Assembly (NCBI GenBank): GCA_016710525.1
Contig: JADJVQ010000136.1
Coordinates: 1-64,000 of the forward strand
Direction of reading: 5' to 3'
Source: Burkholderiaceae bacterium
GTDB lineage: Bacteria > Pseudomonadota > Gammaproteobacteria > Burkholderiales > Burkholderiaceae_E
DNA: 64,000 bases
A program made the position numbers and the translations under genes. Position 1 is the stretch's first letter. Each line of letters starts with the position of its first letter. This document shows positions 43,797-53,831 of this stretch, piece by piece. Under the pieces are notes generated by a model. It worked only from the letters and a program-made list of their open reading frames with translations. It made no database searches and was not told the DNA's origin.

Positions 43797-44990
43797 TCAG
43801 GCGGCGCGAGCCACCACGCCCTGCCCGGCCAGCGAGCGGGCCTCGGCATCCAGGGCGATGGCCGCGTCGATCGAGGCGCAGCCCGGCGCTCCGGCCAGCG
43901 ACTGCATGACGTGTTCGACCAGGTCGGCGATCTGGGTGAAGCCGATGCGTCGATCGAGGAACGCGGCGACCGCGATTTCGTTGGCCGCATTGAGCACGCA
44001 GGCGGCTCCGCCGCCAGCGTCCAGCGCTTCGCGCGCCAGCCGCAGACTGGGGAATCGCCGGGTGTCGGGCGGCTCGAAGTCGAGTTGGGCGACGCGGAAC
44101 AGATCGAGCGGCGCAACCCCGCTGTCGACACGCTCGGGGTAGGCCAGCGCATGGGCGATGGGCGTGCGCATGTCGGGATTGCCCAATTGCGCGAGCATCG
44201 ATCCGTCGAGGTATTCGACCAGCGAGTGAATGACACTTTGCGGATGAACGACAACCTCCAGGCGTTGCGAGGGCAGCCCGAACAGGTGATGCGCCTCGAT
44301 GACCTCGAGACCCTTGTTCATCATCGTCGCAGAATCGACTGAAATCTTTCGGCCCATGCGCCAGTTGGGGTGGGCGCAGGCGTCGTCCGGCGACACCGCG
44401 CGCATCTGATCGAGGGTCAATCGCCTGAACGGACCGCCGGATGCTGTCAACAGAATACGACGTACGCCGCCGGCCGCAAGTGCCGCCTGGCGGCTCTGGG
44501 CGGCCGGCGGCAGGCACTGGAACACCGCATTGTGTTCGCTGTCGATCGGCAGCACGACGGCGCCGGCTTCGCGGCAGGCCGCCATGAAGAGCTCGCCAGC
44601 CATCACCAGCGATTCCTTGTTGGCCAGCAGGATGCGCTTGCCGCGCCGGGCGGCGGCCAGGGTCGGCGCCAGCCCGGCGGCGCCGACGATCGCCGCCATC
44701 ACCGCATCGACCGGGTCGGCGCTGGCGACATCGGCCAGCGCCTGCTGGCCGTGGCTGATCTCGACAGGCAGCCCGGCCAGCAGTTCGCGCAGGCGTGCGG
44801 CATCGGCCGCCGTGCCGAGCACCGCGTGGGCCGGCACGAAGCGCCGGCACAAGGCGGCGAGTTCGTCGACCCGCTGGTTCGCGGTCAGGGCGAACACCCG
44901 GTACCGGTCGGGATGGCGCGCGACCACATCCAGCGTGCTGGCGCCGACCGAGCCGGTGGCGCCGAGAACGGTGATGTGCTGAACCGACAT
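43797..44990 (-). CDS. dxr: 1-deoxy-D-xylulose 5-phosphate reductoisomerase
   Basis: This 397-residue enzyme starts at ATG 44,990 (MSVQHITVLGATGSVGASTL). The NADPH site is GATGSVGAST. The metal site and substrate residues lie in PIDSEHNAVFQCLPP, LTASGGPFRRLTLDQM, HPNWRMGRKISVDSATMMNK and VHPQSVIHSLVEYLDGS. It makes methylerythritol phosphate, the committed step of isoprenoid synthesis by the MEP route, feeding the undecaprenyl-PP made by the nearby uppS. It follows cdsA by 14 bases. Confidence 0.97.
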   Translation of the reverse strand: MSVQHITVLGATGSVGASTLDVVARHPDRYRVFALTANQRVDELAALCRRFVPAHAVLGTAADAARLRELLAGLPVEISHGQQALADVASADPVDAVMAAIVGAAGLAPTLAAARRGKRILLANKESLVMAGELFMAACREAGAVVLPIDSEHNAVFQCLPPAAQSRQAALAAGGVRRILLTASGGPFRRLTLDQMRAVSPDDACAHPNWRMGRKISVDSATMMNKGLEVIEAHHLFGLPSQRLEVVVHPQSVIHSLVEYLDGSMLAQLGNPDMRTPIAHALAYPERVDSGVAPLDLFRVAQLDFEPPDTRRFPSLRLAREALDAGGGAACVLNAANEIAVAAFLDRRIGFTQIADLVEHVMQSLAGAPGCASIDAAIALDAEARSLAGQGVVARAA

Positions 44991-45004
44991 GGTATGTCCC
45001 CGCG

Positions 45005-45916
45005 TTATCGCAAGATTTCGTAGACCAGCAGCGCGACCGGCATGGTGGGTATCAGCGCATCGATGCGATCGAGCACCCCGCCGTGGCCCGGCAGAATCCA
45101 GCCGCTGTCCTTGACACCGGCCTGCCGCTTGAGCAGCGATTCGTGCAGATCGCCCACGACCGACAGCGCCGCCAGGGCCAGCAGCACCAGGGCGGCGATC
45201 AGCGGCCCGCCCGATTGCAGGAGTCGCGCAGGCAGGGTGTCGGCCGCCGCCGGCCAGCTCGAAGCCGCCAGCCAGGCGACCGTCAGCCCGATGATGGCGA
45301 CCGCGCTCGCGCCGCCGATGGCCCCTTCCCAGCTCTTGCCGGGACTGATCGAAGGAGCCAGCTTGCGCCGGCCGATGGCGCGGCCGACAAAATAGGCGGC
45401 AATGTCGGCCACCCAGACCACCGCCATGCTCGACACCAGGGCCCATGTGCTGTGCAGACGCAGCTCGTACAAAGCCAGCCAGCAGCCCAGCAGCAGCACA
45501 CCGACCAGCGCCTGGCCGCCGCCGCGCGATTCGTGCCGCTGCAGGCGCAGCGGCCCGGCGACGAACCAGAATGCCGCCAGCAAAGCCGTGACTCCGATCA
45601 GCAGGCCCGGCGGCCAGGCGTGCTCGCGGCGCCACAAGAGCACCGCCAGACCGGCCAGGGCAAGGCCGATCCAGGCCCAGCCGAGGACCCAGGCCGCCGT
45701 GCGCGGGCACCAGCCCCTGGCGGGCGCCCGCGACCGCAGGCCGGCGCCAGCGCGGTCGGCGGCGGGGCCCTGGCAGGGCAGTTGCACCCACTCGTGGGCT
45801 GCGACGGCCAGGAAGGCCAGGCTGATGGCGCCCCAGGCCCAGGGCGGCGCAATGAAGATGGCCGGCAGCAGGATCCCCAGCAGGATCAGCGCGGTGATGA
45901 CGCGGGGCAGCAGCAT
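45005..45916 (-). CDS. cdsA: Phosphatidate cytidylyltransferase
   Basis: This 303-residue membrane enzyme starts at ATG 45,916 (MLLPRVITALILLGILLPAI), with about seven or eight transmembrane segments. The family signature is complete: SISPGKSWEGAIGG and VGDLHESLLKRQAGVKDSGW followed by PGHGGVLDRIDAL. It makes CDP-diacylglycerol for all phospholipids. An insert after the second helix (AADRAGAGLRSRAPARGWCP) is poorly conserved. It is between uppS and dxr as in most betaproteobacteria. Confidence 0.96.
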   Translation of the reverse strand: MLLPRVITALILLGILLPAIFIAPPWAWGAISLAFLAVAAHEWVQLPCQGPAADRAGAGLRSRAPARGWCPRTAAWVLGWAWIGLALAGLAVLLWRREHAWPPGLLIGVTALLAAFWFVAGPLRLQRHESRGGGQALVGVLLLGCWLALYELRLHSTWALVSSMAVVWVADIAAYFVGRAIGRRKLAPSISPGKSWEGAIGGASAVAIIGLTVAWLAASSWPAAADTLPARLLQSGGPLIAALVLLALAALSVVGDLHESLLKRQAGVKDSGWILPGHGGVLDRIDALIPTMPVALLVYEILR

Positions 45917-46013
45917 CGGACTCAGGCGAGCCGAGAAGGCTCGCGCCGGGCGAGCACGGGATCGAGTCCGTGGCAGATGCCCGGGCCAACGGCACCGGGT
46001 GCGTTCGGCATGC

Positions 46014-46814
46014 TCAGGCTGACGCCGCGACTTGGGCGCTGGTTCGCCCGAAGCGGCGCTCGCGGCTGCGATACGACGCGAAGGCGGCATCGAGCGCCGC
46101 CGCGTCGAAATCCGGCCAGTAGGTGTCGGTGAAGTACAGCTCGGTGTAGGCCAGTTGCCACAGCAGGAAGTTGCTGATGCGCTGCTCGCCGCCGGTGCGG
46201 ATGAACAGATCCGGCTCGGGCGTGCCGGCCATGGCCAGGTAGGGCTCGAGGCAGGATTCTTCGAGGCGGTCGGGGTTGGCGGCCAATTCGGGACGCTCGA
46301 TCAGCAGGCGACGCATGGCCTGCAGGATATCCCAGCGGCCGCCGTAGTTGGCCGCCACCGTCAGCGTCATGCGCGGCTCGGGCACCGGCCGGGCGGTCGC
46401 CTTGGCGATCAGCTCGCGCAGGCGCGGCTCGAAGGCCTGCAGCTCGCCGACCACGCGCAGGCGAATGCCGCTTTCGGTGAGCTCGGCGAGTTCGCGTTGC
46501 AGCGCCGTCATGAACAGTCGCATCAGCACCGACACTTCGTCGGGCGGGCGGCGCCAGTTTTCCGAACTGAACGCGAACAGCGTCAGGTATTCGACCCCGC
46601 GACGGGCGCAGGCCTCGACAATCGTGCGCACGGCATCGACCCCGCGCGCATGACCGGCCACCCGCGGCAGCAGCCGCGAAGTGGCCCAGCGGCCATTGCC
46701 GTCCATGATGATCGCGACATGGCGAGGCACATCGCGGACCTCGGGCAGACCGGATGTCGAGCTGGTGAACTGGGCCATTCGGGCGCGCAGCGATAACGGA
46801 GGAGCGGGCTGCAC
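46014..46814 (-). CDS. uppS: Isoprenyl (undecaprenyl) diphosphate synthase
   Basis: This 266-residue protein starts at GTG 46,814, four bases after the frr stop (an internal ATG at 46,778 is possible). The cis-prenyltransferase motifs are HVAIIMDGNGRWATSRLLPR (catalytic Asp in MDGNGRWA), GHARGVDAVRTIVEACARRG, LTLFAFSSENWRRPPDEVS and EPDLFIRTGGEQRISNFLLW. It condenses FPP with eight IPP units to the C55 carrier for peptidoglycan and O-antigen. Confidence 0.97.
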   Translation of the reverse strand: MQPAPPLSLRARMAQFTSSTSGLPEVRDVPRHVAIIMDGNGRWATSRLLPRVAGHARGVDAVRTIVEACARRGVEYLTLFAFSSENWRRPPDEVSVLMRLFMTALQRELAELTESGIRLRVVGELQAFEPRLRELIAKATARPVPEPRMTLTVAANYGGRWDILQAMRRLLIERPELAANPDRLEESCLEPYLAMAGTPEPDLFIRTGGEQRISNFLLWQLAYTELYFTDTYWPDFDAAALDAAFASYRSRERRFGRTSAQVAASA

Positions 46815-46817
46815 GCG

Positions 46818-47378
46818 TCAGATCGTCATGATCTCCTGCTCTTTGGCAGAGAGCAGTTTGTCGACTTCGACGATGTACCGGTCGGTGAGTTTCTGGATGT
46901 CGTCCTGGGCGCGGCGCTCTTCATCTTCCGACACCGCCTTGTCCTTGAGCAGCTTCTTCAACTGCTCGTTGGCCTCGCGGCGCAGTCCGCGCACACCCAC
47001 ACGGGCATGTTCGCCTTCGGACTTGGCCACCTTGGTGAGCTCGCGGCGGCGCTCTTCGGAGAGCGGCGGCATCGGGATGCGGATCAGTTCGCCCATCGAC
47101 ATCGGATTCAGGCCCAGGCCGGAATCGCGAATGGCCTTCTCGACGGTCGTGGCCAGCTTCTTTTCCCAGACGGCAACGCCCAGCGTGCGGGCGTCGATCA
47201 GGGTGATGTTCGCCACCTGGCCGATCGGCACGGAACTGCCGTAATAATCGACATGGATGTGATCGAGGATCCCGATGTGCGCGCGCCCGGTCCGGATGCG
47301 CGACAGACTGGTCTTGAGGGACTCGATCGCCTTCAACATCTTCTGATCGGCTGACGTCTTGACTTCGGCAATGCTCAT
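46818..47378 (-). CDS. frr: Ribosome recycling factor
   Basis: This 186-residue protein starts at ATG 47,378, seven bases after AAGGAG. An in-frame upstream start at 47,414 lacks such a site. Motifs LKTSLSRIRTGRAHIGILDH, YGSSVPIGQVANITLIDART and RDSGLGLNPMSMGELIRIPM are universal in RRF. It splits post-termination ribosomes with EF-G. It is between pyrH and uppS, the standard order. Confidence 0.98.
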   Translation of the reverse strand: MSIAEVKTSADQKMLKAIESLKTSLSRIRTGRAHIGILDHIHVDYYGSSVPIGQVANITLIDARTLGVAVWEKKLATTVEKAIRDSGLGLNPMSMGELIRIPMPPLSEERRRELTKVAKSEGEHARVGVRGLRREANEQLKKLLKDKAVSEDEERRAQDDIQKLTDRYIVEVDKLLSAKEQEIMTI

Positions 47379-47410
47379 CGAAACTCCTTGCAGAATGGCT
47401 CCCGTCCCGA

Positions 47411-48172
47411 TCAAACGTGGACCAGGGTGCCTTCGTCATCGCCCTGAACGGCCCGCTTCAGCGCGCCCTCCTTCAGGATGGAGAAAACCTTGATCGGCAG
47501 GCGCTGGTCGCGGCACAGGGCAAACGCGGTGGCGTCCATGACCTTCAGATTTCGCCCGATGGCTTCATCGAAACTGATCCGGTGGTAGCGGATCGCGTTC
47601 GGATCGTGGGCCGGGTCGGCGTTGTACACGCCATCGACTTTGGTGGCCTTCAGGACGATCTCGGCCCCCATCTCGGCACCGCGCAGCGCGGCCGCGGTGT
47701 CGGTGGTGAAGAACGGATTGCCGGTGCCGGCGGCGAAGATCACCACCTTGCCTTCTTCGAGATACCGCAATGCCTTGGGCCGGATGTAGGGCTCGACGAC
47801 CTGTTCGATCTTCAGCGCAGACTGAACACGTGCCACCACACCCACCTGGCGCATGGCATCTTGCAGCGCCAGCGAATTCATGACGGTTGCCAGCATGCCC
47901 ATGTAGTCGGCGGTGGCGCGGTCCATGCCCGAGGCGCCAGGAGCGACACCGCGAAAGATGTTGCCCCCGCCGATGACCACCGCGAGCTCGACGCCCAGCG
48001 CGCACACGCTGGCGATTTCGCGCACCATGCGATCGATGGTCAGGCGGTTGATGCCATAGGCATCGTCGCCCATCAGCGCTTCGCCGGACAATTTGAGGAG
48101 AACGCGGCGGTAGGCCGCGGGCCGGGAGTCCGTTGTTTGTTCAGCTGAAGTGATGATCGACCCTTTGCTCAC
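47411..48172 (-). CDS. pyrH: UMP kinase
   Basis: This 253-residue protein starts at GTG 48,172, eight bases after GGGAGG. The ATG/GTG choices further upstream have no ribosome site. The N-terminal extension (SKGSIITSAEQTTDSRPA) precedes RRVLLKLSGEALMGDDAYGI. The amino-acid-kinase fold signatures VVIGGGNIFRGVAPGASGMD and IFAAGTGNPFFTTDTAAALR are clear. It phosphorylates UMP to UDP as a hexamer, activated by GTP and inhibited by UTP in the family. Confidence 0.97.
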   Translation of the reverse strand: MSKGSIITSAEQTTDSRPAAYRRVLLKLSGEALMGDDAYGINRLTIDRMVREIASVCALGVELAVVIGGGNIFRGVAPGASGMDRATADYMGMLATVMNSLALQDAMRQVGVVARVQSALKIEQVVEPYIRPKALRYLEEGKVVIFAAGTGNPFFTTDTAAALRGAEMGAEIVLKATKVDGVYNADPAHDPNAIRYHRISFDEAIGRNLKVMDATAFALCRDQRLPIKVFSILKEGALKRAVQGDDEGTLVHV

Positions 48173-48248
48173 CCACCGCCTCCCGATTGACCGCGCCCCG
48201 GGCAAACCCGGGATGCGGAATTGACGACACGCGGAATTATCGCGGAAA

Positions 48249-49169
48249 TCAGCGTCCGGCCGCAGCCGCGGCCTGGGCCGCCACTTCGGCGGCGAAGTCG
48301 TTGGACTTCTTTTCGATGCCTTCGCCGACGATGAACAGGTTGAACGCACCGACACTTGCCTGACGCTGCTTGAGCAGTTGCTCGACGGTGAGCTTGTCGT
48401 CCTTGACGAAGGGCTGGCCCAGCAGCGTGACTTCCTTCAGGAACTTCTGGACCGAACCCTCGATCATCTTGGTGACGATTTCCGGCGACTTCGGCGACCT
48501 GCCCTCGTCGGCAGCCTTCTGCTGCTCTTCGGCAGCCTTCAACTGCGCAATGTTGCGTTCACGGTCGATATCGGCGGCCGACACGCCATCGCGCGAAATG
48601 GCCTTGGGTTTGCTGGCCGCGATGTGCATCGCGAGGTCGCGCGCCAGCGCTTCGTCGCCGCCGACCAGGTCGAGCAGCACGCCGATCTTGGCGCCGCCGT
48701 GGATGTAGCTGGCCAGGCGACCCTGCGTGGCCAGGCGCTGGAAGCGCCGCACGCTGAGGTTTTCGCCGATCTTGCCGATCAGGGCGGTGCGAACGGCATC
48801 GACCGTCTGGCCGCTGTAGGGCAGCGCCAGCAGGGCGGCGACGTCCGACGGGTTCTGGTCGGCCACCAGCTTGGCCAGGCCGCTGGCGAGCGCCAGGAAG
48901 TCGTCGTTCTTGGCGACGAAATCGGTTTCGCAGTTCAGTTCGACGATGGCGCCCAGCTTGGCATCCGGCGCCAGATAGATGGCGACGACGCCTTCGGCGG
49001 TGACCCGCGAGGCAGCCTTGGAGGCCTTGCTGCCCAGCTTGACACGCAAGAGCTCTTCGGCCTTGCCCATGTCGCCTTCGGCCTCGGTCAGGGCCTTCTT
49101 GCATTCCATCATGGGCGCGTCGGTCTTCTCGCGCAGTTCCTTGACCATGCTTGCGGTGATGTCCGCCAT
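48249..49169 (-). CDS. tsf: Elongation factor Ts
   Basis: This 306-residue protein starts at ATG 49,169 (MADITASMVKELREKTDAPM). The N-terminal UBA-like domain includes MMECKKALTEAEGDMGKAEE and the nucleotide-exchange motif TDFVAKNDDFLALASGLAKL. The C-terminal dimer domain has KFLKEVTLLGQPFVKDDKLT. It releases GDP from EF-Tu. It follows rpsB by 196 bases with a hairpin between. Confidence 0.98.
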   Translation of the reverse strand: MADITASMVKELREKTDAPMMECKKALTEAEGDMGKAEELLRVKLGSKASKAASRVTAEGVVAIYLAPDAKLGAIVELNCETDFVAKNDDFLALASGLAKLVADQNPSDVAALLALPYSGQTVDAVRTALIGKIGENLSVRRFQRLATQGRLASYIHGGAKIGVLLDLVGGDEALARDLAMHIAASKPKAISRDGVSAADIDRERNIAQLKAAEEQQKAADEGRSPKSPEIVTKMIEGSVQKFLKEVTLLGQPFVKDDKLTVEQLLKQRQASVGAFNLFIVGEGIEKKSNDFAAEVAAQAAAAAGR

Positions 49170-49278
49170 TTTCTGCTCCGATATCTGGTCGGCGTGCCAT
49201 GCAGCACGCCGCAATTCACGCGGGCCTCGCCCTGCGTCACGCAGCGGTGGAAGTTCCGGCCGCTGCCCTCAAGTGAAA

Positions 49279-49301
49279 CGGGGCTGTCCTGGACAGCCCC
49301 G
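49279..49301 (-). terminator. Hairpin between rpsB and tsf
   Basis: CGGGGCTGTCC and GGACAGCCCCG form an 11-bp perfect stem, followed on the minus strand by GTTTC. It lies 65 bases after the rpsB stop. The weak T-tract suggests partial termination or an attenuator that would set the rpsB to tsf ratio. Confidence 0.65.
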
Positions 49302-49365
49302 CGGCGCCATCCGGCCCGAGGGGGCGCTGCACGCCCCGCCGACGCCGCTGGCGGTCCGACGCGGC

Positions 49366-50112
49366 TTATGCCTGGCCGGCGGCCACTTCGACGAACTCTT
49401 CGCTGCTGTCGCCCTTGACCACTTCCTGGAGGGAGGCGCTGCGCCCCTCGAGGATGGCGTCGGCCGCGCCTTTGGCATACAGGCGGATCGCCTTGCCGGA
49501 GTCATCGTTGCCGGGAATGATGTAGTCGATGCCCGCCGGGGTGTGATTGGTGTCGACCACCGCGACCACCGGAATGCCGAGCTTGTTGGCTTCGGTGATG
49601 GCGATCTTGTGGTAGCCGACGTCGATCACGAACAGCGCATCGGGCAGGCCGACCATGTCCTTGATGCCGCCCAGGCTCTGGTTGAGCTTGGTCATTTCGC
49701 GCTGGAAGGTCAGGCCTTCCTTCTTGGACATGCGCTCGAGGCCGCCGTCGGCAGTGGTGGCTTCCATGTCTTTCAGGCGCTTGATCGAGCCCTTGACGGT
49801 CTTGAAGTTGGTCAGCATGCCGCCCAGCCAGCGCTGGTCGACGAACGGCATGCCGGCGCGTTGCGCCTCTTCGGCCATGATCTCGCGGGCCTGGCGCTTG
49901 GTGCCGACGAAAAGGATGTTGCCGCGATTGGCCGACAACTGGCGCAGGTACTTCATCGCGTCCTGGTACATGACCAGGGTCTTCTCGAGGTTGACGATGT
50001 GGATTTTGTTGCGATGGCCGAAGATATACGGTGCCATCTTGGGGTTCCAGAAGCGGGTCTGGTGGCCGAAATGGACACCCGCTTCCAGCATTTCACGCAT
50101 GGTGACGGACAT
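49366..50112 (-). CDS. rpsB: 30S ribosomal protein S2
   Basis: This 248-residue protein starts at ATG 50,112 (MSVTMREMLEAGVHFGHQTR). S2 signatures include FWNPKMAPYIFGHRNKIHIV, RWLGGMLTNFKTVKGSIKRL and PDALFVIDVGYHKIAITEAN. It is the first gene of the long minus-strand cluster reaching 34,450. It is divergent from map with 236 bases between. Confidence 0.98.
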   Translation of the reverse strand: MSVTMREMLEAGVHFGHQTRFWNPKMAPYIFGHRNKIHIVNLEKTLVMYQDAMKYLRQLSANRGNILFVGTKRQAREIMAEEAQRAGMPFVDQRWLGGMLTNFKTVKGSIKRLKDMEATTADGGLERMSKKEGLTFQREMTKLNQSLGGIKDMVGLPDALFVIDVGYHKIAITEANKLGIPVVAVVDTNHTPAGIDYIIPGNDDSGKAIRLYAKGAADAILEGRSASLQEVVKGDSSEEFVEVAAGQA

Positions 50113-50294
50113 GAAGGTACTCCTGTCAGGGTTTGGACTGACGCAGCCCCGTGGTCATTCGGGGCGGCCGGCGGCGCCGCTCCGTGCGGCTTCCGCTGAC
50201 CGACCCCCTGACCCTGCCCCCAGCCGCCCGACGCGGCCCTCAAGGCCGGCAACGGTGCGACTGCAAGGACCCTGTACGGGGTTGCGCGCTGATT

Positions 50295-50342
50295 TAGCTC
50301 GGCACACCAAAAATAACGTTCGGCTCCGAGCTAACCTATAAT
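50295..50342. promoter_or_regulatory. rpsB/map divergent region: inverted repeat and map -10
   Basis: TAGCTCGG (50,295-50,302) pairs with CCGAGCTA (50,326-50,333), a perfect 8-base inverted repeat. TATAAT at 50,337-50,342 lies only six bases before the map ATG at 50,349. With usual spacing transcription would start at or next to the ATG. A -35 is weak (TAACGT at about 50,314). Confidence 0.45.
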
Positions 50343-50348
50343 CATAGC

Positions 50349-51158
50349 ATGGCAATCACCCTCAAAACACCCCAAGAGATCGCGTCGATGCGCGTGGCCG
50401 GCCGCCTGGCCGCGGAAGTGCTCGACTACATCACCCCATTCGTCAAGCCCGGCGTCACCACCGGCGAACTCGATCGGCTGTGTCATGAGTACATGGTCGA
50501 TGTGCAGGGAACCGTGCCGGCGCCGCTGAACTATGCGCCGCCCGGCTACAAGCCCTACCCCAAGTCGATCTGCACGTCGGTCAATCACCAGGTCTGCCAC
50601 GGCATTCCCGGCGAGAAGATCCTGAAGAACGGCGACATCGTCAACCTCGACATCACCGTGATCAAGGACGGCTTTCACGGCGACACCAGCCGGATGTTCG
50701 TGGCCGGCGAACCGTCGATCGCGGCACGCCGCCTGTGCGAGGTCACCCATGAATGCATGTGGATCGGCATCGACCAGGTGCGCCCCGGCGCCACCATCGG
50801 CGACATCGGGTTCGCCATCCAGCGCCATGCCGAGGCGGCCGGCTTCTCGATCGTGCGCGAGTTCTGCGGGCACGGCATCGGCCGGCGCTTCCACGAGGAG
50901 CCCCAGATCCTTCACTACGGACGCCCGGGCACCGGCGAACGGATCGAGGCCGGCATGATCTTCACGGTCGAACCGATGGTCAATGCCGGACGCCGGGAAA
51001 TCCGCGAACTGGCCGACGGGTGGACGATCGTCACCAAGGATCACAGCCTGTCGGCCCAGTGGGAGCACACCGTGCTGGTGACCGAAACCGGCCACGAGGT
51101 GCTGACCGTCTCCGAAAACATGCCCGCCCGTCCGAAAGTCCTGGCGCGCAGCGCCTGA
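50349..51158 (+). CDS. map: Methionine aminopeptidase, type I
   Basis: This 269-residue protein starts at ATG 50,349 (MAITLKTPQEIASMRVAGRL). The two-metal pita-bread site is evident: HGIPGEKILKNGDIVNLDIT (two Asp with the following HGDTSRMF), EFCGHGIGRRFHEEPQILHY with its metal His, and TVEPMVNAGRREIRELADGW. It removes the initiator Met from nascent proteins. There is no Shine-Dalgarno before the ATG. It reads into glnD 13 bases later. Confidence 0.97.
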   Translation: MAITLKTPQEIASMRVAGRLAAEVLDYITPFVKPGVTTGELDRLCHEYMVDVQGTVPAPLNYAPPGYKPYPKSICTSVNHQVCHGIPGEKILKNGDIVNLDITVIKDGFHGDTSRMFVAGEPSIAARRLCEVTHECMWIGIDQVRPGATIGDIGFAIQRHAEAAGFSIVREFCGHGIGRRFHEEPQILHYGRPGTGERIEAGMIFTVEPMVNAGRREIRELADGWTIVTKDHSLSAQWEHTVLVTETGHEVLTVSENMPARPKVLARSA

Positions 51159-51171
51159 ACCAGGCCGGCGG

Positions 51172-53816
51172 ATGACCCAGACCGATCGCAGCCCGCTGCC
51201 CGCGACGACCCACGACCTCGACCCGAGCGCTGGTACCGCAGGCGAATCGGCACTGGCTGGCAGCGTCCGCCGCCCCGGGCCGGCCCGCCCCCTTTCGAAG
51301 CCGTCGCGACACCGCCATCGAACAATTCCGCGCCAAACGTCAGCCGGCGCGCCTGCTCGCCCGCCTGACCGCCGCGACCGATGCCTGCGCGCGCGATCTC
51401 TGGCGGGCCGCCGGATTGCCGCGCGAGGTGGTGCTGGCCGCCGTGGGCGGCTATGGGCGCGGCGAGCTGTATCCGCACTCCGATGTCGATCTGCTGATCC
51501 TCACACCCGACACCGGCTGCGGGACGACGCTCGGCGGCGCGATCGAGGCCTTCGTCGGCGGCTGCTGGGACGTCGGATTGTCGATCGGGCACAGCGTGCG
51601 TTCGCTCGACGAGTGCCTGAGCGAGGCCGCCACCGACATCACCGTGCAGACCAGCGTGCTGGAGGCGCGCTGGCTGGCCGGAGATCGCGGCCGCTTCGAC
51701 CCGCTGCCCCTGAGGCTCGATGCCGAACGCGACCCGGCGGCGTTCTTTCGCGCCAAGCTGCTCGAGATGCGCCAGCGCCATGTCAAGTTCGAGGACACCC
51801 CCTACAGCCTCGAACCCAACACCAAGGAGAGCCCGGGCGGACTGCGCGACCTGCATGTGGTGCTGTGGACGGCCCGCGCCGCGGGCTTCGGCCATCACTG
51901 GCGGGACCTGGCACGCCGCGGCCTGGCGACCGACGAGGAGGCCCGCACCCTGGTGCGCAACGAACGATCGCTGCAGGCGATCCGGGCAACCCTGCACATC
52001 GTGGCCGGGCGGCGTGAAGACCGGCTGGTTTTCGATCTGCAGGCCCAGGTCGCCGCCGCGCTGGGACTGCAACTGGACGACCCGCGGCGCGCCTCCGAAG
52101 AATTGATGCAGCGTTACTTCTGGGCCGCCAAGACGGTCACCCAGATGAACGCGATCCTGCTGCAGAACCTCGAGATCGCGCTGTTTCCGCAGCCCGGCGC
52201 CCAGCCCGAGCCGATCGACGACGAATTCCAGAACCGGCGCGGACTGCTCGACGTGATCGATCCGTCCCTGTTCGAGCGCGATCCCGCGGCCATCCTGCGG
52301 GCATTCCTGATGCTGGAGAAGCATCCCGAGGTCACCGGCGTGACCGCCCCGACCCTGCGCGCGATCTGGCACGCCCGAACCCGGATCGATGCGAGCTTCC
52401 GGCGCGAGCCGGCCAACCGCGCGCTGTTCCTGGAACTGCTGCAGCAGACCCGGGGCATCACGCGCGTGCTGCGCCGAATGAACCAGTGGTCGGTGCTCGG
52501 CCGCTACCTGCCGGCGTTTCGGCGCATCGTCGGTCGCATGCAGCACGACCTGTTCCATGTCTACACGGTCGACCAGCACATCCTGATGGTCGTGCGCAAC
52601 CTGCGCCGATTCGCGATGGACGAGCATGCGCACGAGTACCCGTTCTGCAGCCAGCTGATGGCCAGTTTCGAGCGGCCCTGGCTGCTGTACATCGCCGCGC
52701 TGTTCCACGACATCGCCAAGGGCCGCGGCGGCGACCACTCGGTGCTGGGCAAGGTCGACGCAGCGCGTTTTTGCCGGGCCCACGGCCTGTCGCGCGAAGA
52801 CACCGCGCTGATCGTCTTCCTGGTCGAGCACCACCTGACGATGTCCTCGGTCGCGCAGAAGCAGGACCTGACCGATTCCGAGGTCATCGCGCGCTTCGCC
52901 CAGATGGTCGGCACTCAGGAGCGGCTCACCGCCCTGTACCTGCTGACGGTGGCCGACATTCGCGGCACCAGCCCCAAGGTCTGGAATGCCTGGAAGGGCA
53001 AGCTGCTGCAAGACCTCTACCAGGCGACCAAGCGCACGCTCGCCGGCGAAGCGCCGCAACCCGGCCTGATGCTCGATGCGCTGCGCGCGGAAGCCCACCG
53101 GATCCTGAATCTGTATGCGCTGCGCCGAGCGTTACGCGCGGTTCTGGTCACAGCTCGATGTCGCGTACTTCCTGCGCAGCGACGCCTCCGACGTGGCCTG
53201 GCATACCCGTGTTCTGCATGGCCGGGTCGACGACCCCGAACCGGTCGTTCGCACGCGGCTGGCACCGATCGGCGAAGGCTTCCAGGTGGTGGTCTACATG
53301 CCCGACCAGCCGGAGCTGTTCGCGCGGATCTGCGGGTTCTTCGACAGCCGCAACCTGTCGGTGCTCGATGCCCGGATCCACACCACGCGCCATGGTTATG
53401 CGCTGGACAGCTTCCTGGTCGTCGACCCCGCGGCCACCAGCCAGTACCGCGACATCCTGCCGCTGATCGAAGCCGAACTGACCGAACGGCTGAAGACCCG
53501 GGTCGCGCTGGCGCCGCCCGTACGCGGACGGATCTCGCGGCGATCGCGGTACTTCCCGATCCAGCCGACGGTCGACCTGCGCCCCGACGAGCGCGGCCAG
53601 CAGTACCTGCTGGCGGTGACCGCGAACGACCGCACCGGCCTGCTGTACAGCATCGCCCGGGTGCTGTCGGAACACCGGATCAACCTGTACACGGCGCGGG
53701 TGACCACGCTGGGCGAGCGGGTCGAGGACATGTTCCTGATCGACGGCCCCTCGCTCGCCCAGGCGCGCCGGCAGATTGCCCTGGAGACCGACCTGCTGGC
53801 GGCATTGCAGGCCTGA
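51172..53816 (+). pseudogene. glnD: PII uridylyltransferase/uridylyl-removing enzyme GlnD, frameshifted
   Basis: GlnD adds or removes UMP on PII proteins in nitrogen control. The nucleotidyltransferase domain (AAVGGYGRGELYPHSDVDLL), the HD hydrolase domain (LFHDIAKGRGGDHSVLG) and the helical part are in one frame. A one-base loss near 53,120 (ALR to ERYARFWSQLDVAYFLRSDA) moves the two C-terminal ACT domains (VVYMPDQPELFARICGFFDS; LLAVTANDRTGLLYSIARVL) to the frame ending at 53,816. The start is also disturbed: ATG 51,172 is out of frame with RDTAIEQFRAKR..., and the frame in use has no ATG or GTG before TTG 51,416. A change near the C-run at 51,288 would fix it. About 880 residues if repaired. 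Confidence 0.85.
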
Positions 53817-53831
53817 ACGCAGGCCTCGCAC

